Source: Humisphaera borealis
GTDB lineage: Bacteria; Planctomycetota; Phycisphaerae; Tepidisphaerales; Tepidisphaeraceae
Assembly: GCF_015169395.1 (NCBI RefSeq)
Contig: NZ_CP063458.1
Coordinates: forward strand, 4,402,001-4,466,000
Direction of reading: 5' to 3'
Length of the DNA: 64,000 nucleotides
Below, piece after piece: positions 1 through 7,052 of this stretch; positions within the stretch are counted from its first letter, which is position 1; each line of letters starts with the position of its first letter. The position numbers and the translations under genes were made by a program. The notes under the pieces are model-generated. The model did no database searches. It saw nothing but the letters and a program-made list of their open reading frames with translations, and was not told where the DNA came from.

Positions 1-465
1 TTCAAGCTGCCGGTGCTGTTCCACCTCGATTCCCAGCGCAACACCGACAAGCCCGGCCTGCCGGGGCTAGAAGCAGTGCTGAAAGGCAATCCGCAGACGA
101 CGTTTATCGGGCATGGCCCCGGGTTCTGGGCGAGCATCTCGGGCGATGTCAAAACGGCGGCCGACCTGGGCGGGTATCCGAAGGAAGGTGTCAGTGAAGG
201 CGGCGCGCTCGACCGGCTGATGGAGTCTTACCCGAATCTGTGCGGCGACCTGTCCGCCGGCAGCGGGGCGGGGGCGCTGAAGCGAGATTTGAAGTTCGCG
301 GCGGGTTTCATGACCCGCCGGCAGGACCGCCTGATGTTCGGCACCGACTACCTGTCGCCCGGCCAGCCGGTGCCGCAGTTCGAGGTGCTCAAGTCGATCG
401 AGATCCCCGACGCCGTGCGGCAGAAGATCTACCGCGACAACGCGAGGCGGCTGTTGGGGTTGTAG
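1..465 (+). CDS. Amidohydrolase family protein, C-terminal part (5' end outside window)
   Basis: The reading frame is open from the first base and ends at a stop at 463-465. The visible 154 residues look like the C-terminal half of a metal-dependent amidohydrolase (amidohydrolase-2 type TIM barrel). A histidine occurs in FIGHGPGFW near residue 38, at the position where this family has a metal-binding or catalytic histidine. A late aspartate occurs in LMFGTDYLSP near residue 113, where the family's catalytic Asp follows a GTD motif. The end, with an xxNARRLLGL sequence, is typical of these hydrolases. The substrate cannot be told. It is followed by a 238-base gap with a long inverted repeat, so it is probably the last gene of its unit. 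Confidence 0.72.
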   Translation, partial: FKLPVLFHLDSQRNTDKPGLPGLEAVLKGNPQTTFIGHGPGFWASISGDVKTAADLGGYPKEGVSEGGALDRLMESYPNLCGDLSAGSGAGALKRDLKFAAGFMTRRQDRLMFGTDYLSPGQPVPQFEVLKSIEIPDAVRQKIYRDNARRLLGL

Positions 466-493
466 GAGTGACCCTGGGAGTACGTCAGATCGG

Positions 494-636
494 GTGACTC
501 TTAAGTGGCCGCGCACGGAGTGTACTCACGGAGTAAGCGGGAGCGTTGACGGTCGGGAACCCACTTCTGCTGACTGCGTGTCGCCGTGCCCGCTTACTTC
601 GTGAGTACACTTCGTGCGCGGCTCCTCAGAGAGTCA
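494..636. repeat. Long imperfect inverted repeat downstream of the amidohydrolase
   Basis: Arms 509-541 and 589-621 match at 31 of 33 positions when one is reverse-complemented, with a 47-base spacer. The pairing resumes further out, with GTGACTCT near 494 matching its complement near 636. It lies in the gap between two genes on the same strand. It could be a small palindromic mobile element or a strong transcript hairpin. No ORF or run of T is associated with it. Confidence 0.75.
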
Positions 637-703
637 CAAGCGCTCAGCTCAGGGTGATGATTCGTGTAGCTGGGGAGACATCAATTCGAGAGGAGGATCG
701 GCG

Positions 704-2194
704 ATGAACGCTTCCTGTTCTTCCACGCACCGTGCACGGGCCGCGAGCCCGTGTCACTTTGGCGCGATCGGTTTGCCCCTGCTGGCCTGCCTGCTCTCCA
801 CGAACACGATACTCGCCGCCGACGCGCCGGCCGCCTGGCGGGCGGGCGTGGCGCGGACGAAGATTACGCCGCCGCAGCCGGTCTGGATGGCGGGCTACGC
901 CTCGCGGACCAAGCCGGCGGATGGGACGCTGAACGATCTCTGGGCCAAGGCATTGGTGTTCGAAGACGCCGGCGGCAAGCGCGTCGCGCTGATCTCGCTC
1001 GACGTCTGCGGCATCGACCGCGACACCTCCGTGCGGATCTGCGATCGATTGAAGGCCAAATACGCGCTCGACCGCGATGCCGTCGCGATCTGCGTCAGCC
1101 ATACGCACAGCGGCCCGGTCATCGGGCACAACCTGCGGCCGACGTACGTCTTCTCGGCCGAGGAGTCGGACAAGGTGCGGGCGTACACCACCTGGATGGA
1201 AGAGCAGGTCGTCGAGACCGTCGGCAGGGCGGCGGGGCAGATGGCGCCGGTGTCGATGAATTATGGCGTCGGCACGGCAGCGTTCGCGACCAATCGCCGG
1301 GAGAACAAGGAAGCCGAGGTCACCAAGCTCGCCCACGGCGACGCCGGCGGCACCGCGGCGTGGCGCAAGACGATGAAGGGGCCGTTCGATCATGACCTGC
1401 CGGTGCTGTCGGTGGTGGCGGCGGGCGGGGCGTCTGCCGGAAAGCCGATCGCCGTTCTCTTCGGCTACGCCTGTCATGCGACGACGCTGTCGGGTTACGA
1501 ATGGTCGAGCGACTGGCCGGGCTTTGCCGCCGAAGCGATCGAGGCCGATCTGCCCGGCGCGACGGCGATGTTTGCCGCCGGCTGCGGCGCGGACCAGAAC
1601 CCGTTCCCGCGGCGGGAGGTGGCGTTCGCCAAATCGTTCGGTCGGCAGATCGGCGACGGCGTGAAGGCCGCCTTCGCGGCGGAGATGAAGCCGATCGGCG
1701 GAACCATCGCAGCGACCTACCGCGAGATCGATCTGCCGTTCGGCGAGATGCCGTCGCGTGAATTGCTGGAGCAGCAGAAGGCATCGACCGACCCGAAAGA
1801 CCGCTATCTGGCCCGCAGGGCGTCGCTGCTGCTGGAGCGAATGGCCCGCGACGGCAAGCTGTCGACCACGTACGCCTACCCGGTTCAGAGCTGGAAGCTG
1901 GGCGACGGGCCGACGCTGGTGTTCCTGGGCGGAGAGGTGGTGGTCGACTATGCACTTCGGTTGAAGAAGGAGCTCGGCGGAACTGCCGCCGTCTGGCCGA
2001 TCGGCTATGCCAACGACGTGATGGCGTACATCCCGTCGGCCCGCGTGCTGAAGGAAGGCGGCTACGAAGGGGCCGCCGCGATGGTCTACTACGGCCTGCC
2101 GACGGTCTGGGGCGGGACGGTCGAAGAGAAGATCATCGCCGAGGCGACGGGGCAGGTGACGCGTGGCGAGGGTGGGAAGCCTGGACAAAAGTGA
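704..2194 (+). CDS. Secreted neutral/alkaline ceramidase-like hydrolase
   Basis: The 496-residue product has a signal-peptide-like N-terminus (hydrophobic stretch GAIGLPLLACLLSTNTILAA, about residues 19-38). It then matches the N-terminal domain of neutral/alkaline non-lysosomal ceramidases: WRAGVARTKITPP, the zinc motif SHTHSGPV near residue 128, and a second zinc-type histidine in GYACHATTLSG near residue 260. Such enzymes cleave N-acyl-sphingosine or related amides outside the cytoplasm. It is shorter than classical ceramidases of about 700 residues, and no C-terminal immunoglobulin-like domain is seen. In bacteria many single-domain relatives have unknown substrates. Start 704 was chosen because GAGGAGG lies 7 bases upstream. 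An in-frame start at 614 would add 30 residues with no signal-peptide logic. Confidence 0.82.
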   Translation: MNASCSSTHRARAASPCHFGAIGLPLLACLLSTNTILAADAPAAWRAGVARTKITPPQPVWMAGYASRTKPADGTLNDLWAKALVFEDAGGKRVALISLDVCGIDRDTSVRICDRLKAKYALDRDAVAICVSHTHSGPVIGHNLRPTYVFSAEESDKVRAYTTWMEEQVVETVGRAAGQMAPVSMNYGVGTAAFATNRRENKEAEVTKLAHGDAGGTAAWRKTMKGPFDHDLPVLSVVAAGGASAGKPIAVLFGYACHATTLSGYEWSSDWPGFAAEAIEADLPGATAMFAAGCGADQNPFPRREVAFAKSFGRQIGDGVKAAFAAEMKPIGGTIAATYREIDLPFGEMPSRELLEQQKASTDPKDRYLARRASLLLERMARDGKLSTTYAYPVQSWKLGDGPTLVFLGGEVVVDYALRLKKELGGTAAVWPIGYANDVMAYIPSARVLKEGGYEGAAAMVYYGLPTVWGGTVEEKIIAEATGQVTRGEGGKPGQK

Positions 2195-2278
2195 GTGCGA
2201 CTTGGGGTTCGAAGATGCACCACGAAGGCGCGAAGGGCACCCAGGAGCACGAAGGAGCACGGAGAAGAGCCGTAGTAT

Positions 2279-2411
2279 GTCATCCTGAGGTACTCCGAAG
2301 GACCTGTTTCCCTCGCCGAAGAGCGACGGAGCTTCAACACCGATCGCGCAGTTGATCCATCGAACGTTTCTCGGCTGGGACACCAGGTCCTTCGGAGTAC
2401 CTCAGGATGAC
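2279..2411. repeat. MITE-like inverted-repeat element, copy 1
   Basis: Arms 2279-2306 and 2384-2411 are perfect reverse complements over 28 bases (GTCATCCTGAGGTACTCC...), enclosing 77 bases. A second copy at 24485-24620 has an identical right arm over 27 bases. Around copy 1 there is a further imperfect outer pair built on ACCACGAAGGC and CGAAGGGCAC (about 2219-2240 and 2430-2460). No transposase is present, so it would depend on one elsewhere if mobile. The rest of the 419-base gap 2195-2613 shows no coding signal. Confidence 0.8.
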
Positions 2412-2613
2412 AATTGAACGTTCTTCTTTGTGTCCCTTCGTGCGTTGGTGCCTTCGTGGTAAATCCCCGGCTCTGACCGACGATTCTCGCAGGATCGTGC
2501 AAGCGGATCCCTGCTTCTGGCCGAACAGTACCCGTCTATGGTAGAACGGTCGCGACTTCAACCGACCGCGTTCCCAATCGTTCGTCGATTCTCTCCGGCA
2601 AAGGACTGCCGTA

Positions 2614-3351
2614 ATGCCTGGCGAAACCGATCTCCACAAGACGCTCAAGAAGGAAGCCTGCCGCTGGCTTTTCCGCAACGGCTACCGCTGTATCGCGGCG
2701 GAGGTACGGCTCAAACCCCTGGGCATCATCGATGCCGTCGGTACCGGAGTGTTTCGGCCTTACCACAACTACCTGTTCATCCCGCGCGAGCTGCCGCAGG
2801 TCTGCTTCATCGAATGCAAAGCCAGCCGAAGTGACTTCCTGCGTGATATCAGCCCCGACGGGCAGATGTCGCTCTGCATGATGGAGCGGGAGCGAAATCT
2901 ATTCAGCGGGAGCGGCAAGCGTCGGGGAAAGGCCGGCCGGGTGGCGCGACCGCGCCGGCAGGTGCGGCAGGCGGTTGGGCTGGGCAAGTTCGATGCGTGT
3001 CTCATGCAGCCGATGGCGAACATCCATTACGTCCTGGCGCCGGCGGGTGTGGTGAAGAAGACCGATCTGCCGCCGCGATGGGGACTGCTGAGCTACGGCG
3101 AAGGCGGCATTACCGTCGTCGCCCGCCCTGAATGGCAGGAGTGTGCCCGCACGCTGCACGTGGAGTCGGCGATCGCCCGCACGCTGACCGGCGACATCTA
3201 CCGCGCCGACGACCGGGCCATCGGCTCGGTGAACCGCGAGATCTTCGCCCAGCAGCAATTGCTGGCCGAACGGATTCGGTCGGTGAAGCAGCGCGTGGTT
3301 CTCGCGAACTCGCCCCGCGACGCGATCCAGCCGGCGGCTGTGCGAAGCTGA
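2614..3351 (+). CDS. MmcB-like/PD-(D/E)xK nuclease-fold protein, unknown role
   Basis: The product has 245 residues and no signal or membrane segment. The first 85 residues carry an apparent PD-(D/E)xK core: Glu30 in AAEVRL, Asp40 in GIIDAVG, and Glu67-x-Lys69 in FIECKASRSDFLRD. The ExK followed by S-x-x-DF-x-x-D recalls the MmcB/DUF1052 family of putative repair endonucleases. The middle (residues 95-125) is very basic (GKRRGKAGRVARPRRQ), which could bind nucleic acid. The C-terminal third has no recognised domain. The gene stands alone between repeat-filled gaps, so context says nothing about its job. The upstream sequence AAAGGA is only a weak ribosome site. Nuclease activity is inferred from the motif only. 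Confidence 0.68.
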   Translation: MPGETDLHKTLKKEACRWLFRNGYRCIAAEVRLKPLGIIDAVGTGVFRPYHNYLFIPRELPQVCFIECKASRSDFLRDISPDGQMSLCMMERERNLFSGSGKRRGKAGRVARPRRQVRQAVGLGKFDACLMQPMANIHYVLAPAGVVKKTDLPPRWGLLSYGEGGITVVARPEWQECARTLHVESAIARTLTGDIYRADDRAIGSVNREIFAQQQLLAERIRSVKQRVVLANSPRDAIQPAAVRS

Positions 3352-3370
3352 GCGGGCGGTGTCCAAGCAA

Positions 3371-3435
3371 ACCGCAGATTGCGCAGATGACGCAGATTTT
3401 TTTTCAGAATCTGCGTCATCTGTGAAATCTGCGGT
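3371..3435. repeat. Hairpin-forming inverted repeat 20 bases after the nuclease-like gene
   Basis: Arms 3371-3398 and 3408-3435 pair at 26 of 28 positions around a T-rich loop. The words GCAGAT and CGCAGATT recur inside the arms. It sits between convergent genes and could end transcription from either side. Confidence 0.75.
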
Positions 3436-3461
3436 CAACTCAATGTCCGTGTTCTCTGGCT

Positions 3462-3635
3462 GAAGACAAAGGGGAACCACAGATGCACACAGATCTTCGC
3501 AGATAAGGAAAACAGCATCTTGTCGTTTGCCGCGGCATCTCGTCTTCAGTTGACAATGTCGGTACTCGCCAATCCCAATTCGCTGCAATTCCATCTGTGC
3601 AGATCTGTGTGCATCTGTGGTTCCGCTTTGTCTTC
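3462..3635. repeat. Large inverted repeat between convergent genes
   Basis: Arms 3462-3504 and 3593-3635 pair at 40 of 43 positions (words GGAACCACAGATGCACACAG), with an 88-base spacer that has no ORF. A single-sided fragment of another repetitive word (CTCCGTGTCTCCGTGCC) follows at 3664-3685. Together with the hairpin at 3371-3435 it fills most of the 358-base gap 3352-3709. Confidence 0.78.
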
Positions 3636-3709
3636 GTTCAGAGATCGTGGTCGTCGAGTCAACCTCCGTGTCTCCGTGCCTCCGTGGTGAGTTCTTCCCT
3701 GCCCGCCGT

Positions 3710-6700
3710 TTACGGTCCGATCTTCTTCCCGCAGCTCGTACAGAAGTTGCCGGTCGGTCCCAGCTTGTTGCCGCAGTGAACGCAGAACTTGGGGCGGTTG
3801 GCCGGCGGCGTCGCCGGATTGAACGGCGGGGTGGTGACGACCGGGTCGGGTGTCGCCGGGCGGGTGGCCGGAAGGCCGGCCGGCGGAGGTGGACCCTTGG
3901 GCTCGGTGACGCCGAACTTGCCTGCGTCGAACAGCACCGCCGTCGGCTCGCCGGCGTTGACCCAGAACGGCTCGTTGAAGCGCTTCCCCCCGAACGCGGT
4001 CACGAAGGCGTAGCGGCCCGGCTCGAGCGGTTGGCTGTCGCCGAATTGTCCGCGGTGGACGACGCGGTCGGAAGCGTCGTGGATTTCGTAAGCGCCGGGC
4101 GACCGCAGGACGGCGGCACGAAGTTCGGTCAGCAGGGTTGCGGTGTCGAACGCCCCCCAGTACTTGCCGCGCCCCTTGTCGGCCATCCCCCGAAGCTGCC
4201 GGCCCCAGTCTTCCCGGCCGATGTCGAAACCGACCACGTGCACCATCGCCTTGCCCGACTTGCCGATCGCTTCGGCGGCGGCGACGGGGTCCTGGCGCGG
4301 CTGCGAGTCTTCGCCGCCGTCGGTCAGCAACAGCACTTCCACCTGCTTGTCGGACATGCCGTCGATGTCGCCCTTGGCGGCCTGAAGGCTGCGGGCCATC
4401 GGCGTTTTGCCGCGGGCGCGAAGCTTCTTGAGCTGGTCGGCCATCGCCTGGCGGTCGAGCGGGCCGATGGGCACCAGCAGTTCGGTGTCGTCGTTGGCGC
4501 CGGGGTCGAGCGCGGTTTTACGATGGCCATAAACGCGCAGTGCGACCTGCGTCGCATCGGGAAGTTCGGCGAGCAATGACGCGACCGACTGCCGGGCGAC
4601 ATCAAACTTTGTCTTGCCGCCCATCTCCTCCATCATCGAGCCCGAGCAGTCGAGGATGATGTACAGCCGTGGTGCCGGCGGCTGGAGCAGACCAGTTTTG
4701 AGCACGCCCGGACCAACCTTGGGCTCTGGCGTGACGGCGAGTTTGGGCGTGCCGCGGGACAGAAACAGGATCGCGAAACTCGTCGAAAGTTCGGCCTGGT
4801 TCTCGGCCTTCTCATCGTGCCAGGAGCCGTTTTCCTTCTGAACGTCCAGCAGGTATTTGGCGCCCATCGGATACCACTCGTTCGGGCCGATGAACTCAGT
4901 ATCGAGCGTACGGCCGAGGCGTTCGACGGAATAAAGGTAGTAGTAGAGATTCGCTTCGCCGGCGCCGGGGTTCTTATCGACCGCGAACCCCTTGGCGAGC
5001 CAGGCCAGGCCGCGTTCGATCGATTCGTCTTCGGCGGGGGACTTTTCCTGAAGGTGATAACGGGCGACGGTCAGGGCATAGGCGGCGGCGCAGGTCATGC
5101 TGCCGGAGGTGGCACTGGTCGAGCCGACATACCCCCACCCGCCGGTGTCGGTCTGGCGGGTGCGCATCATGGCCACGACCTGCCGCCAGACGTCGATCGG
5201 CACTTCGACACCCGCCCGGGCGGCCGCGTGCAGGCCGAGGACGGCGAACTGGACGAGGGAATTGTCGTGGTCGAGCTCATCGGACTTCTGCGTGGTGGCG
5301 CGGTTCCACTTCTCGGCCGCCTCGGCACCGCTGCCGATCGGCGGTCGGCCGCCCCAGACCTGCAGCGGCTTTTGGGTCCGTGGGTCGAGCATCGCGGCAT
5401 CGGCGACTTTGGGACGGTAATCCCAGCCTTTGGAACTAAGGCCTTCGAACAGGTAACGGGCCGAGGCGCGCAGCTTCGGTTCGTATCGCGGATCGCCGTA
5501 GGCTTCGATCAGCATGCAGAGCACGCCGGCGGCATAGGTGCCGATCGTCTCGGGCTGTACTCGGTCAAGGTAGACGCGGAGCATGCGATTGAACTCGGCA
5601 TCGCGCTTGTGCAGACCCGCGCGCACGAGCGCCAGCGAGGCGAGCGTGTGATACCCCTCGTAGCCGCCGCCTTCACCGGCGATGAAGGGCGGATTGCCGC
5701 ACTCTTTAAGCATGTGCGGCCAGAGGAAATCCGCGCCGCGTTTGACGGCCGCGTCCACCTGCTCCTGGGTCAGGCCGACTCCAGCAAGCCCTCGCGGCTG
5801 GAGTGGTTGTTTGGCGGTTACGCGCGGCTGCGCCGTCACCGTGACGGCAGGAGGAGCGGGCATCGTGGCAGGCGGGGGCGGCACGACAGCCACAGCCGGC
5901 TGGGTGGCGGGAACGACGGGCGGGTTCACCGGCGGCATCACTACCGGTGCGGTGGTGGGAGGGGGCGACATGGCAGGTGGAGGCACGACAGCCGGCGGCA
6001 CGTTCGGATCGGGCCGTGTAGTGGGGGTAGTGGCAACGGCGACTTGCGTTGTTGGCGGTGTCAGCGCCTTGGGTGCGTAGGTCGCCAGCAGGTCGCGCAT
6101 CGCCGCATCCGACGCAGTGCTCCCCGGCACGCGAGACTGCGACAGCGTCCACTTTCCATCGGCAAGGCTCGCGACGCCGATCGATTTGCCATGTTCCTCG
6201 GTCGCCAGCACCGTCGTTCGGGCGTCTTCAGGCAGGCGTTCGGGGCGAATGCCTGCGACGGCGATCAGGACGTCCCGGTTGCCGACGGCTTTGCGAACGG
6301 TGGCGAGTCCCCAGGCGGTGCCGTCGTACAGGATGATGATCCGGTCGCTTTCGGCGGCCGCTTTGGGCAACCAGGTCGCGATCGCCTCTGCCGGCGGGGC
6401 GAAACGAACGCCCTCAAACTGCTCCCGCAGCGCTGGCGAGAAATCCAATCCCTTTGGCGCCTCGCTGACGCCGATCACGCCGAAGCGAACGGCTCCCACC
6501 TTCTTCACGACAAAGGGTTCGAACATCGGTTTTCCGTCGGCACTCAACAGTGTCGCCGAAATGAGCGAAAACCGGGCGCTCCTGAGCGTTGTAAGCGCGG
6601 CGGACTTTCCCCAGCCCAGGTCGGCGGGGGTGATGTGGGCGGCGTCGTAGCCCATGGCGTTGTACGCCGCCACCATGACAGCGCCGGCGGAAGCGGCGCT

Positions 6701-7006
6701 CTCGGGGCCGGCAAGCCATGCGCCGGCATCGAGCAGCAGTGCCGGGCGCTCGCCGGTGCGAAGCTGCGCGACGATGGTGGCCCGCCGATCCAGTCCGCCG
6801 TCGCCGACGTGCATCGGGCATGATTCACACGGCTTGACGTGGCCTTCGGTGTTAGCGGTGAGCAGTATGGCAATCGCATCGGCCTGGTGGGCGGCAGGGC
6901 TTTGGGCCCGGACCGTGTCCACGGCGACGAACATCGACACGGTCGCGATGACGACGAATACGCCCGCCCGACGAACGAGGGCGCGGCCGAACGGGATTGC
7001 GATCAT
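3710..7006 (-). CDS. Exported multidomain protein: nucleotidase-like, cyclase-like toroid, vWA and zinc ribbon
   Basis: The 1098-residue product starts with a signal peptide (residues 1-35, ending near VRAQS). Residues 38-270 resemble the metallophosphoesterase half of UshA-type 5'-nucleotidases (TANTEGHVKPC, then GGLDRRATIV), but the usual metal ligands are not clearly complete. A Pro/Thr-rich linker covers about 300-395. Residues 400-755 look like a terpenoid-cyclase/prenyltransferase alpha-alpha toroid (repeats such as DTGGWGYVGS and QKENGSWHDE). Residues 778-960 are a von Willebrand A domain with an intact DCSGS MIDAS motif and LLLTDGGED. The last 28 residues are a double CxxC zinc ribbon (CVHCGNKL...CTSCGKKIG). 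Start 7006 was preferred because it gives a clean signal peptide. It lies 46 bases after the upstream gene, so the two are probably co-transcribed. The substrate and partner are unknown. Confidence 0.75.
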   Translation of the reverse strand: MIAIPFGRALVRRAGVFVVIATVSMFVAVDTVRAQSPAAHQADAIAILLTANTEGHVKPCESCPMHVGDGGLDRRATIVAQLRTGERPALLLDAGAWLAGPESAASAGAVMVAAYNAMGYDAAHITPADLGWGKSAALTTLRSARFSLISATLLSADGKPMFEPFVVKKVGAVRFGVIGVSEAPKGLDFSPALREQFEGVRFAPPAEAIATWLPKAAAESDRIIILYDGTAWGLATVRKAVGNRDVLIAVAGIRPERLPEDARTTVLATEEHGKSIGVASLADGKWTLSQSRVPGSTASDAAMRDLLATYAPKALTPPTTQVAVATTPTTRPDPNVPPAVVPPPAMSPPPTTAPVVMPPVNPPVVPATQPAVAVVPPPPATMPAPPAVTVTAQPRVTAKQPLQPRGLAGVGLTQEQVDAAVKRGADFLWPHMLKECGNPPFIAGEGGGYEGYHTLASLALVRAGLHKRDAEFNRMLRVYLDRVQPETIGTYAAGVLCMLIEAYGDPRYEPKLRASARYLFEGLSSKGWDYRPKVADAAMLDPRTQKPLQVWGGRPPIGSGAEAAEKWNRATTQKSDELDHDNSLVQFAVLGLHAAARAGVEVPIDVWRQVVAMMRTRQTDTGGWGYVGSTSATSGSMTCAAAYALTVARYHLQEKSPAEDESIERGLAWLAKGFAVDKNPGAGEANLYYYLYSVERLGRTLDTEFIGPNEWYPMGAKYLLDVQKENGSWHDEKAENQAELSTSFAILFLSRGTPKLAVTPEPKVGPGVLKTGLLQPPAPRLYIILDCSGSMMEEMGGKTKFDVARQSVASLLAELPDATQVALRVYGHRKTALDPGANDDTELLVPIGPLDRQAMADQLKKLRARGKTPMARSLQAAKGDIDGMSDKQVEVLLLTDGGEDSQPRQDPVAAAEAIGKSGKAMVHVVGFDIGREDWGRQLRGMADKGRGKYWGAFDTATLLTELRAAVLRSPGAYEIHDASDRVVHRGQFGDSQPLEPGRYAFVTAFGGKRFNEPFWVNAGEPTAVLFDAGKFGVTEPKGPPPPAGLPATRPATPDPVVTTPPFNPATPPANRPKFCVHCGNKLGPTGNFCTSCGKKIGP

Positions 7007-7052
7007 GACCAACTCCGAAATGGCAGTGCCAGGCGTCTGCAAGGATGTTTCA

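Noticed and set aside
644-2383. Minus-strand open frame of 579 codons opposite the ceramidase-like gene
   Set aside because: It is Arg/His/Gly-rich with no domain, and its end runs through the inverted-repeat element. It is a shadow of a well-supported gene.
4817-6823. Plus-strand open frame of 668 codons opposite the vWA/zinc-ribbon gene
   Set aside because: It is Gly/Arg/His-rich without domains, and the minus strand carries several recognisable domains.
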